From positions 1,302,308 to 1,366,307 of the forward strand of contig NW_004797398.1 of NCBI RefSeq assembly GCF_000002075.1: DNA of 64,000 nucleotides, in the 5' to 3' direction. Both the position numbers and the translations under genes were made by a program. The number at the start of each line of letters is the position of its first letter. Positions within the stretch are counted from its first letter, which is position 1. Below the pieces are notes generated by a model. It did no database searches, had not been told where the DNA came from, and was given only the letters and a program-made list of their open reading frames with translations. This DNA is from Aplysia californica (taxonomy: Eukaryota; Mollusca; Gastropoda; Aplysiida; Aplysiidae). This document shows, piece by piece, positions 33,601 through 47,000 of the stretch.

Positions 33601-36600
33601 TAACAGATCACTGTTAAAAAATCGTATGTATCACGATATGGTGGAATCAGGCACTCGTCAATTTTTGGGCATGTGGAGCTGCTGGTATCATCTTAAAGTT
33701 TGTTCATTTGTCTTAAAAAAAAAAAAAATACTAATCACTAATCTATTATGAGTAGAAATCGCAATATTTGCCATTGAAGGAGGTGGTGGCCAGCTGTTTT
33801 CAGGGGTAAAATTAGTGAGATAATGGCCGCCAAAGTTGCGCGACTTCCAAAGCATGAAAGTCCTTGGAAACAGCAAATTTACATTTTTTGTACCTTAAAT
33901 CAACGTTTTTCCAGTAAAATCCACACAGAAATGCGTTTTTAAATGGATCTTAAAGGCCTTGAGCCAACAAATAAAAATTCAATATAAATTGCCAATTGGG
34001 CAGAAAAATGCCAGTTTCTTCAATTTCATCATTTTGACGAGTGTCTGATTTCACTACAATGCCTCACATATATTCCTGAAATACATTCCAAAGCAAAAAC
34101 ACAAAAGGCAAATCCAATTATTCTGAGATTGTAACCCTTGCAGCACCCAGCCATTACATTTTCCTCTGGCCCAAGTAACAATGAAGTCCTCAGCTCCTCA
34201 GGCCCCTCTACTCTAAAAAGACTGATAATATTTTCTCAAAATTTGCAGTAAATAGCACATACCTGTGAAGCAACCTTGACCTTTAGTCAACAGTACACGG
34301 CCGATGGCATTGCGACTGCATGTAGAGAAGAGCTGTGAAAACCCAGAAAAAAAGCACACAAAATTGTTAAAAAAAAGGGCTTTCAAGTCTTTTAGGCTTT
34401 CCAATTGTCCTCATCTCACGGTAAAGACAAAAGACCCTAAAAATCATAAGAGTGGAATTGATTCACGACTTCTCCATGTTGGAAGTTGCACCCTCTAGAA
34501 TGGTACTTTACCAACTTCCATTAGTTCACACCATTGGAAGTGGATACAAGACAATCACAATGGACAAAAAGAAGTACCGGTAATGATAGCATTTGAGTAT
34601 CTTCCACATTGCTACACTCTTGGTCAGCCATGAGAGTAAGATGTTTTAATGAAGTCAGGGTGTCTTTTACTAAAGGGGATAAAAATTATAAATTATCATT
34701 TCACCATCTCTACTTTTGTAAGGAAGTAAGGCTAAACTTTAAATCCTCATGGTGGAAATCACTCAGATTTAAAAAAAAAGGAAACCGTCAACAAAAAAAG
34801 GTAAGAATAACCCCACACTACAAAAAGTTGTTAGAAAAGCAAGATATCAAGTTCTACATAGACTTGATGAATGACTGTTTAATGCCAAACATGGACTAAA
34901 TTCTTAGAGTGCAGTTGTAGACTGCGAAGTGCAATTTCACAGCCACATTACTTACAAAATTGTTGGAGTCGTAGCCACTGACAGAAATCGCATACATGAT
35001 GTATTTTCCATTCCCAAAGATATCAGAGGGGGAGCAGCTACCAGAGGAAGGGTCATGGTTTGAGCCCCAGTTGTGACCTGTGTGAATAGACAGAAAAACT
35101 TGTACAATGCTTAGAGTATACATAAGGGATAAACACCTACAATGTCTTTAGTTTTAGTAGAGGTTTTATGGCACTCGCAACTGCATAAGGTCACATGAGC
35201 GCCATTACAATGTCTATTCAGCACAACAGAAGTAAGCAAATGCTGAAATACAAGCTCCTTTGTCTCAGAGTCCCATATCTTTTCAGTATAGAAAAAGTTT
35301 TACAGTACTCACAACTGCACAAGTTAGGTCAAAGGAGTGCAAACAACACAAATTGGTTGTGTTCACAGCACAGCTTTGAACCCATGAACATATTTTTGCG
35401 AGTCTGAGAGCCTAACAACTAAGCCACCGACACCACTCATAGTAGTACAGTACCCTTCTACATCTGATGCTACGTGTTGTCAAATCCTGCTTATATGAAA
35501 AAATCAAGATAAGTGTACCATACATACTCAGTCATAGCACAGCCTTGTGTATAATACTGGCGGTACGTATGAAGAGATGATTTTAACAAAACTGATGAAC
35601 CTTTATCAAATCACAAATCTAAAAAAGATTTACAGCATTTTAAACACCTTCTTTTCACCCAATTTAATGTGGCACAGTGGCAGATACATACCTCTAAGAA
35701 CCAATAAAATGAAGAAAGACACAACAGAAGTTTCATAACATCTATAATAAGGGTGCTGTTGTTAAGATAAATATTAATGTGTATTTTTTATTTCTGCACA
35801 CAATATATTATTCAAATTTATCAACTTAACTTTTAAGACCTGAGAATCGATGTCAGCTCTAATTTTCTTTTCATATTGAATTTTTAATGAAGTAATATAA
35901 TAATGTAAAATCTTTGTATTTCTCTCTATGTTTTTGCATGTCCTGTATAGCCACAGAAAAATTGCCCTCTCGAACAATAAAGTATTATCTTTTCTTATGT
36001 TATCTTATTGAGTCACGCTATAAAACAGGGTTAATTTCTGACATGCTAGAAGAGGCTCAACATGTGGGAAATTAAGTACTTGTCGGCTTAAAGTCAGCCT
36101 CAGGCCCTTTTCTCTCCTTCTTTTTTCTGGCCCCAATGTGTTGAAATGCCAAATTAGTAGATGGAAAACCATCCATCAGCTGCCAAATGTTCAGAATATT
36201 GTTAACTGTACTATGGGAAATCCTATACACCATTATTTCACCTCTGTAGTTCCTGATCCTGGTTGTACGTCGCATGTATTATATGCAGCACACATTTTTG
36301 AAACTCACATTTTTTTGTTTTTCAAATCACTTGTATTATCGGTGAGTACATATGGTAGGTAAAATGACAAAGACAGACCTGAAGACGGCAATGAAAACCC
36401 TTGATACTCTCAGCAAGAGTGGTCCAGGATGGAAAATAATTCCCATAAAATATACAGTGATCTTCTCATTTGTAAATAGACACAAGAAATCTGAATATAA
36501 GGACACTGCTATACATTGCAACACTTAAATTCAGGATCTACAAGAGAAGTAGCATTAACGTTTAGCTATTAAAAAAATCTATACTAAACCAAAATCGTTT

Positions 36601-39600
36601 TACTTACCCAGTTCTATAATCCACAGCAAAAGAAGACAAAAGAGACACCAATATAGTCAGCGCAGAATGGATTGATGGGGAAAAAAACATGACAACAATC
36701 GATCAAGAAAATTTTCAAATCAATTCAACCTCAGACATAAAAATTCTTACAGTTGACAATTCACAGAGATATATTGTCTAGTGGTCTTCGAGCCCATAAT
36801 TATTTTCTTGTGGTGATACGTATAACCAAAGTAATTATTTTTGGGTTTTTTAACCGGATAAACAGACAGTCTTCATGGTTATAATTGTTAAGGGTAGCGT
36901 TCAGCAAGTCAACACACAAAAAAATTAACAACAATGCAAGGAATAGACTAGGATTGAAGTAGCAAACTATTGCTGTCCAACTTTAATCATATATCCGCCA
37001 CATTTAGTCTCAACAAAGTTAACTTTCCAGTAAGATTTAAAGAGTTCATCTTTCAAGTACAGAACTGCTACAGGAAGTTTGCCATAAATTGACACTAAAC
37101 AAAAGGCTAAAATGTTATCTCTCAATCAAGACCATTCCTAAATTGGAACAAGCATAAACAGGTAAATGACAAAAGTGCAAAGAAATGGGAAATTAGAGGT
37201 CAAACCTCCTGCAGGTTGTTAATGAGTCCTGAGACCAGTTATAAACAACTACTATGTTGTCTTGGCTACTTACCATGAGCAGTGACCAGGTCTGATTGCT
37301 GAAGCAGCACTGTTTCTCCGTAACCATTTCGTGTGCTTGTGAATCCTGTGTTTTCACTGGCGCGAGCTTGCAGCGATCTGATGTAAGACTCTATGAACAG
37401 TGGAGAAAAATGAAACATTGAGAAACACAGGGAAAATATCTGTAACATGTTGTAATAACACAGTGTATTTTTACAAAGAGAGAGCTCAAAATGCTTGATA
37501 ACTAAAAATGGACACAATTCTTGTTCTATGGTAAAATGTGAGAAATGTAAGCAACCCCTCCATCTCCCCATCCCTCCCTTCAAACCTCCTTTTCCCCAAT
37601 CCTCTCTCTTCTTGCAACTGTCTCTCTCATCCCATCACTGTATCCCTCTTATTCACTACAAGCACGTATTTCACAGACTGATGCATAAATAAAAACGTGT
37701 GTCATTTTACAAAACACTAAACGCCAATTTCTGTAAGGTAATGGTTAGGCACTTTGCCATCGCACACAGAAGACCCGAATTTGATTCTCATGAGAGGGGA
37801 AATGTTATAGAGTATTTCAGTCTTTCTGTTGAGATGTTGTATCCCACTCAGCCAAGACTGGCCCTGACAGACAGGGCCAATCCTGACAATCAAGGGGAAA
37901 TGGAAATTATAGAGAAGTAAGTTTTTTTAAATCTGTCAGTTTGGTGTCAAGTTCAGGTTCACTGTTTCCCCTTTTGTACTGTTAATTTATCCCTTTTCTG
38001 ACCTTTGGCAATTTTTAAACTATTTAAAAACCTGTCAGACAGCTTATCCAATTTTCTTTCACATGATATATGATACTTGTGTATTTACTTAAAAAATTAA
38101 TTTGAAATTTGAAAACTTGTACAGTTACCCTAAATAGCTCTTAACCCTTTCATTATGGGTTGTTGATACAACCCTGTCCTGTCTTGAAAAAACTTTTCAG
38201 TCACAAGATGGTTAAAATGTTTAGTGTTCCCTGTAAATTTTGTTTTTTGTTAACTATGCAGATTCCTAACTACATCCATATCCCTGATATGACCTTTATC
38301 ATGTTGCTTTCTAAAAGTATGTCTCAGTTCGCTCTACAAGTATAGTAATAATAATAATAATAATAATAGATGGCATTTGTATAGTGCAAATTCCTTCTCA
38401 GCAGCAAGCTCTATGCTCTTTGCAATCTATACTATTACCTTAGCTGACCTGATAGCATTCTGAAACAATCTTAATTTCCTACGAAACATACAGTGCAAGC
38501 TGTCATTTATAAGCGCTAAAACATTAACATACTGGGAAGATCTTTCGTTGTCTATGGCGGGGTACCCATTCGCACCTGAGTGAGGAGAGGAGAATTTGTG
38601 TACGAAGCCTTTCCCAAGGACACAACATCCAGCATGAGGCTCGAACCCCATAAACTCACAACCTCATGATTACGAGTCCGGTAGCATAAACCACTTGACT
38701 ATCAACGCCACAACGTACGTCTAAGTTAGCTCTACAAGTGTGTCTTAGTTCGCGTGTTACCTGGAGAGCATATGCCGCCAATGTCCTCGTTCCTGTCTGA
38801 TGCAATGTACGCCATGCCCAGAGTGTTTCCTTGAAATGACTGGTGAGTGAACAAATGTGCCACACAGTATGACTTGAACGTCAGGTCTGTGCTGAAGGTC
38901 TGAGGAGAAGTGAAACGGATCAAGAACATTCGCAATGTTCAAAATTACACACACGCACACATGTCCCCATATAGAGATACTCATACACGCACGCACACAC
39001 ATATATATATAGATATATATTTATCAACCCTTCTCAAAAAGTTGGCCAAAATAATTTGAAAGAAACCTAAATTTTAACTGATCAATTTCTAAGCTTTTTT
39101 TAACATAACACAATGCCGGCAAATGAAAGATTTACTGTACCACACACAATATGATCAATGATTGAATAAATCTGTTCAGTACAAGTGGTAAACAAGTTGT
39201 TTTATGGTATAATGAAACTTAAAAGATACAAGTTTAATTGAAGCATCTTCAAAAGAGTAAAATATATTCACTTTATGAAACTACTTATCTTTATCATCTA
39301 AGAAAAAACTTTGTACCTGCAGTAAAGTCTGAGCCTCCCAACTGCCCGTATCTTTGTTAAAACCTATTGTAGGAGCTTCAAAGATTCTCATCTGGAATTA
39401 TGAGAAGAAAAATCATAAAATGAACAAATGAATGAAAAGTTGCACTCATAAAATCAAACAATTTCATTAAAATTTACCATCCTATTATTCTTATTCAACG
39501 CCTGGTTACTAGCTTTGAAGTACCAAGTCCAAAGCTCTATGTTTCCCTAAAATTTTACACAATGAGCCGACAATGCACACATTCTGTTGAAACTGTTCCA

Positions 39601-42600
39601 CTGTCTCTTCCCCCTCCCCTTTGAATTTCACTTCCAAAATGAGCAAAGCAAAGTATTAAAAAACTAAACAAACAAAAAGAGAGTTATTCCTCTCAATTTC
39701 ACTTTCAAAATGAGCAAACCTAAGTACCTAAACTTAAACAAACAAAAATAAAAAGTTAAAATGAAGATATATAATAAATAAAGTCTGTATACAGATGAGA
39801 AACAAGTCCGTATTGTCATGAAGATTAAAGAGGTTTGTAGAGCTACAGTATGTCTCCGTCACATAAATGGAACCTTACCTCAGCGATTTCAAAGCCCATG
39901 CCTGTGTAGGGAACTCCGTTGACATTGAATTCAGTTCTTCGGAAGATATTGTCAACTCTGTCCATCACACCGGCCTAGAGGAAATAAGTCAATTGATTTA
40001 GGAGTTTCAGATCCCAATCCAAACATTTCAGATCATTTAGGGTATGAGACACAATCATGAATAATGTACAGAAAAGTAGGAAGACATGGAGTGATATCAA
40101 GAGGCCATCCCAGGATAAGGAGAGGTGGAAAGTGTTTGTTCGTGGCCTATACCCTGATGCAGGGTGAGACAGGCAGTGATAATTATGTTGACACAACACT
40201 GTAATACAGTCAACATTGTCCAAGATGGAAACCCATCATTGCTGAGGAGAAAAGTGTTCGTTTTGGACAGGTCACCTTACACAGAGCCATTGTAATGTAA
40301 ACAAATATACACGGGGGGGGGGATGGTTAGTGGCCGTTTATACGAACGATTGTCTTAAGCAGTAGGCCGTTCGAACATGTTCATGGGTCTCAACTCAGAA
40401 TTTTTAAAAAGGAGGAACTTTCCACGTGATCGTGACATAAGCCCATTTTCGCGAGACACCCACTATTATTATACTGTGGGACCCTAGAATGTTGAAATAA
40501 AAACCATCAATTTATCAAAGCAAGGTTATTTCATACCAGTTTGAGGGTTTGGAAGATAATTTCAAGTAAGAGTCACTTACCAAATATTTACAATCTTGAT
40601 GACGTACAGAAAGTGGAGGCGCACTGTGGTCTTGTGCGACTTATTTATATTTTACCTTCATCATATTCGCCTGCATATATAAACTATATAAAAATGAATC
40701 TTGTTTTGAGCCTGGGAAAAGGCCTAGAACCAGAATATCGACTGTTATGAACCAGTCTGGGTGTAATGATTCATATAATAAACGTGAAAAACAAAATTAG
40801 TGCTCAAACTCAAAAGTAGAGTAATAACTTGAATAGCTCAAGTAAACCTATTCAGTGTGAGATGTGTAAAAACTGTGGGAGGGCAAGATGCAGTGACACT
40901 GAAAATATGCGAATCTTGAACAAAAAGCTAAAATATAGAGACATAATTTACTCTCACCCATCCAATGAAACGCGAACACTTAGGCCCCTGCCCTAAGTTC
41001 ATTAACACGCTTACAAGTAGTTATGACGGATCCCGCTTATACACAAGGCATGCACAAACGCGCACTTTACTTTGCAGAGAGCTGTAGAAGTAATCAAAAT
41101 TCTAAATATTAAAATTTGCTTCCAATTTCTTTTCTTTTTTTGTCCTCTGGTGTTGCGTCCAGCCCTCCCCCCATCCTCGAGTGTATCTTTAAAAAAAAAT
41201 CAATAATCTCCCCCCATTCCCGAGTCCTGTACTTCACAGCGCTCAGAACGCGCGCAGGTTCATTGACCGGTCACAATGACGAGCCCGACAAGACGCTTGT
41301 ATTACTTTCTTTTTTTGCCCCCACAAGCAACAGCACAGTGACGTACATTATTTTCATGGCGACACCACGTTTGTAATGCAGAACCTGCATGTTACAAATG
41401 TTGCGTATTTAGACTTTTACAGACAAATTTCTGAGATCTTGATTTTCCGGTCGAGCCTCGGTGTCACACACAATTCCGCTTGCCGCCATAGCCTCCTGTT
41501 CGCGTGAAACGTACTCTCAGACCGGGAAAAGCCGAATTAATATCACAATCGCGACCGGCAAAAATGAACTTAAAGACGCTATCGGATTTGGTTTTCAAAT
41601 AATATTCGAGATCTTTTATGTATTTTCCCGCGTCTCGGCGATTTTTTTCAAATTCTCGGGTAATTCCCGAGGCCTGGCAGTCACTCTGCTTCCAGCAACT
41701 CTCTTTCTGATTGACCCGCTGTCGCGGTAGCAGAGTTTAGAGGAGGAAATGGCGGTAGCGGAAATCCGCTAAATAGCGGAATATTGAGACCCATGCATGT
41801 TAGACTGTAATTACCATTATCCACATAACAGTGATGAAAATGTCCTTTACTGTAAAAAATGTCCATGCATAATTATAATTTCGGTAAAAGTTTAAAACGT
41901 TTTTGTTCTACCAAAATCAGTGCTTAAACACTCCATGAAAGAAGAACAGTAAGCAGCAAGAAGTGGTGAAAACAATATTAACATTTAAAAAGAACAAAAC
42001 AAAAGCCTTTTGTTTTAGAAAGGTCTTAAGATGACACAACTTTGTATCTTTTTAATTTTAAAGAATCAATTTTCATGCAAGAGCTAAATATAAATAAATA
42101 TGGCAAATCACAGAAGCAATAGCACTAAAGAGTGACTCACAATATGTGTTCAGTAACTGGTATTCAAACTTATACCTAAACACTGTAAAACTCTATTGGG
42201 GATCTTACTTTTTTGTTCCTCTACAAGATGTCAGGCTTATTCTCTCTTTTTTTTTTTTTTAAAAAGGAACCTAACTTTTTCAAAGAGATCTATTTGTCTT
42301 ATGAGAACAAAACGGTTTTTTGGCTTTCAGGTAGCCAAAAATGATTTTTTGTGAAACTCTAAGACTATAATGATAAAGAGTTTCGATTCCATTTCTGCTA
42401 TGATGATATACATTATTACAAAATTCTACCCATGCTCTTAAACTTTCCGCCAGCCTAGGTGTCTTTCATGTGTGCACAATGCACAACACTATATCTCTAA
42501 CAAAACCTAACACACATATCTGAAAAGACTTTATGCTCAACAAATCTACCCTGGTAGGATCATGTTTGTGAAAAGGGTCACAGTTCAAACATTCCAGTTC

Positions 42601-44015
42601 TAAGAAAAAAACTGAACCAGATACTCGGACCCAAGGCACACAGATGACCCTATTCATCAAGACTACTTCATCATTATCATCACTGCCTTTTTCCCCCTGC
42701 ATCAGGGTAAAGGCCACACACACTTTCCATCTCTCCCTATCCTTGGCCAGCCATCGATGTTATTCCACGCTGTCCCACTTTTCTGTACATCAATTTCTGT
42801 GACTCTACTCCAGGTTCTACACAGTCTTCCCCTTGATCTTTTACTTTCAAGACTACTTAGCATAAGATAATTGTCACAGGGATGGTTGGTGGATGCTCTG
42901 GTCTGGTTTCCTCCTTCTACTTCTTTTCACTTTTGCTGTCCCCCTAATCTTCCTTGAGCAAAATGAGACTATTAGAAAGCAGACTCAAAGTAGACTACAG
43001 CTCAGCATCATCTGTTCATCAAAAAATTGATCAACTAAATATCCACAGCAGCCAAGCTAAAGCATACGATCTCTCAATAGCAGACCAAAAAATAATTTAA
43101 AACACCAGAACAAAACAAACAAGGCTTACAAGATGCAAAGCCGTATCATAAACGTCTGATTTGCCAATTTCACGGAAGAACTTGTAGTCTGCTACAGCCA
43201 CAATGCGGCAAGTGTCCCACGTCGGAACAGTAGCTCGTTTCTTTCGCCCAGAATGATGATCTTTAAGCAAGTAGTGACACAAGCAAAAACAAGGTGAAAC
43301 AAAAGACAAAGTGAAACACACATCATTGCAATACTTCATGGTATTGGTCTCTATTAGTCTAAAAAAAATATGACTGTATCATATGAGTCAGCAATAACTT
43401 CAGATTCCGTCACGTTCATAAAGTGATGAAACATCGCAATACATGAGCAACAAATTGCATTCAAATTCGGCCAAAAAACTAGCAAGGCGGAAAAAAACAA
43501 AACAAACACTTAGAGGAAACTAACTAATCTGACATTCAACAAAACACTGAAAAAGAATTAATCTGACACATACAAGCATTGTGATGAATATCTACTTATA
43601 AATTGTATAAAACAAAGTAACGAAAGTTTCAAATACACCATATATCGAATATGTAAATTGAAATAAAAAATTAGGTAAAAATAAGCTTGAAGGTATCATG
43701 AAATTGTGAATAGAAGTTTCGTTAATTGGTTAAAATTGAAAAGTTGAATAGCAATGAACTTCCATTTCACCTTGAACAATTTTATCAACCACTATCTCCT
43801 CTTTGTCGGCCACAGGATCAGCTGAGAAACCATCAGTGTTCCCACAGAAACGGCCTCTGAAAAGAATAAGTAACGAAAATGTTTATACGTCTATCTCAGC
43901 ACGCCAAGGCTATTTCAGGCTGAACATAATATACTCTTAAAGAATTGAAAATCATAGTATATCTCTAGATCATGCAGACATTTATGTAACTGATATAAAA
44001 TAATAATAATAATAA

Positions 44016-44053
<38 letters not shown>

Positions 44054-47000
44054 CATGGCATTTATATAGCCCTCAACACTGACTCAAGCACACAGGATCC
44101 GAGTGCTTTACAATAAAACAGTAACATACCATATAATCTGTACATTGCATTCTGACCTAAATATTTATCTTATTAATTTAAAGGCACAGATTTTTTTAGT
44201 AGAGGTTTTACGGTGTTCGCAACTGCATAAGGTCATATGAGCCCCAAGGGGCATATGTCAACAGAGAAGTCCTTACAGGAAATCAGACGTACTTTCCTCA
44301 TCTCTCTAGCTTCAACAGCACAAAGGTTGCTTCGACTATCAAGGCACCCCGGAAATAGCGGGTCACAAGAGGGTGACAAACAAACAAAAGAAGTAGAGGA
44401 AAAATGACGGTAGTAAGGATTAGGAAAGAAAAAGCAGCAGTTCCCTGTTGCAGTTCAGGCACAGTTATGAGCATGACATTGATGAATCAGCCCATTTACA
44501 ATTCTTCTGTGCATAAGAACTTGAGATGTTAATGTTCCTGCCAGTGGGAAATGCCTAAAGACACTTCAGTCAGTAGCACCACCTGAGGGGGTAAGCACAG
44601 ATTTAACACTTCAAATATGTAAGCAGATAATGTAAACCAAGCTGACTACACGCAGTTGCACAACACACACAATTTTCACAATAAAAGTTTCAATGAAAAC
44701 AAACCAGAAAAAAGGCAAAAAACCAAAAACAACACATAATACAGATTTAAAAATACATGCTACAGCCAAAGATATCCATACAAAGAAAGAAACCTTTATT
44801 ACAAGCCCCTCCCCTAGGTATACATTCAGGGAGATGAAGCAAAGCGTCGTAGACAATTTTCAACATTTTTTAAAGTGAGACAGTGTGAGGAAATCAGGCG
44901 CTCGTCAAAATAACTGAATAACAGAAACCATATTTTTTCCACTCAATTTGCAATTTTTATCGAATTTTGGGTTTTTTTTTGTTCAACACCATTTATTGCC
45001 AAAAAAGCACATTTCAGAAAGTTCATTATAGGAGCAAAAATTTTTATTTTGTTGTTTCCAAGGACTTTCAAGCTTTGGCAGTCACCCAACCCCGGAAATA
45101 GCAGTTCACAAGAGAGTGACAAACATACAAAAGAAGTAGAGGAAAATGACGATAATAAGGATATGCATCTGCAGAAGAAAATATTTCTTAAACAGAAATA
45201 GAAGAGAAAAGGATGATGTGTGGTTTCTGCTATGGCTACCGAGACCAATTCTGGCAGAGAAGAGTTTGCCATACTTTGACGACTTAAAAGCTTCCTTTCC
45301 CCTTGTGGATGTGCGCAGTTTGCGAACTTTTCTCTTTGCTTCAGAATTTTTAACTCATGAAGCCTCATTCAATTTTCTGCAACAATCAATATTATGAGAA
45401 AAAACAATACTACAAACCCGTCATTGTCCTTGTTCTCTTTGTTCCACTTCATATCAGCATTGCGGTAGACAATCATTTGTTCAGAAATGGGCACTGACGG
45501 AATATGCCGGGCAGCATCCTGAAGTAGTAAATAGGTAATTTTCATGCATGCATGTTTACTTCGATAGTCTAGAGCAGTAGTTCTTAACCTTGATGGAGGT
45601 ATTGAACTCTGCAAGTTTCATAGGTGCATTCAACAAAACTTTTCACTTCAAGTTTCATATGTGCATTCAACAAAACCTTTCACTTCCAGTGGAGTGATCG
45701 GAACGGGCACACACATACACAATGTGTGGAGCTAGACCTCCCCCAAACCCCAGACACCTGAGATTGACTCACTGAAAAATAGGGTTCCATTGCACCCAGG
45801 TTAAGAACCCTGGTGTACAGAATGGGTCATACAAAACACTTTTCATTTTCATTCGGACCTTATAAGACTGCTTCGTACAATACCCTTTGGCACATAATAA
45901 ATAGTTTGGTAAATGTGGGTGCAATGTTGCTTTCTATGGATAAAATTCTCATTTCACAAAATTATTTGAAAGAACTGTCCTAGAGTGTACAGAGCAATGG
46001 AAAATCCTCGGACAATCATCAAGTGCAAGTGGCACTACTGGAGACATGAAAGAGACTCACCTACGCTGTGAGTAAAAAAGCGCGATACTTTCTTCAACAA
46101 AATATATCCAAAAAGATTACATTGCGAAAGGGAGGAGTTCCGTGACGAGTGACCACTATGAAATACAGTCTAGAAGAGAGGGTAGTAATTGGGTCAATTG
46201 TTAAGATTAGGATTAGGGCGTTAAGGGTAGGGGTAGGGATAGGGGTAGGGGTAGGGGTAAAAGGTCTCCTTTATTGTGTTTGTTGGGGTGGTCGCTCATT
46301 ACGGAAGTCCTTCCTTCCAAAATCATTCGAGAAAAAGCATTAGCTTCCTTCTTTAAAAAGAAAAAAAAAGACAACAAAAAACTAACAAACAAAAACAACA
46401 CATTAAAACCTGTGAAGGCCAGTACATAAATAAAAGCCACTCACCTCAATGCCATACATCTGTCCTTTGTAAAAGAGGGAGCCTGTGAAAATGTCTCCCT
46501 TAAATGTCCCTCTTATTTCAGATTGCGGGTCCCCTGAAAGGAAATAACATCGGATAAAATTTATTAATAAAATACTGATCAATGCATGCTAGGGGTGATT
46601 AACACTTACAGTACCATTGCTAGGCCGTAGTATTCCCTTGCTACCGCTAGCGACTTTAGGCACACTAAACATAATTAAACAACCTATGGATGCACTGCAC
46701 TGAAGTAAATTCCAAAGGAAGTCACTCTGTATGATAGCTGAATGGTTGATGAACCTATATGATTTTTAAAGAGTGTTTCTTGGGCTGCCAAGGTTTCTTT
46801 AATCTAAAAAAAATTCTACCACGGCTTCAGCGTCCTAAACTGGTGCGGTACCTCAGGGTTTTTCACTATATGATATATGAACCTTCGGTACTGTAAGTGT
46901 TAAGGAGTAATGAGATATTCAACATATACAAATATGATTAAGTCACTTTTAGAGCTATTAAAGACATTGAAAAGGCTAATCGCCTTTAAATACAATTACA

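Noticed and set aside
35077-37274. Direct splicing of exon 11 to exon 13 as the main form
   Set aside because: It removes the universally conserved Glu-Leu of HELGH; the microexon explains the gap with consensus splice sites, so direct joining is kept only as a possible alternative form.
41461-41730. 89-residue plus-strand frame in the 1.4-kb element
   Set aside because: No homology recognised; probably chance openness in GC-richer transposon DNA.
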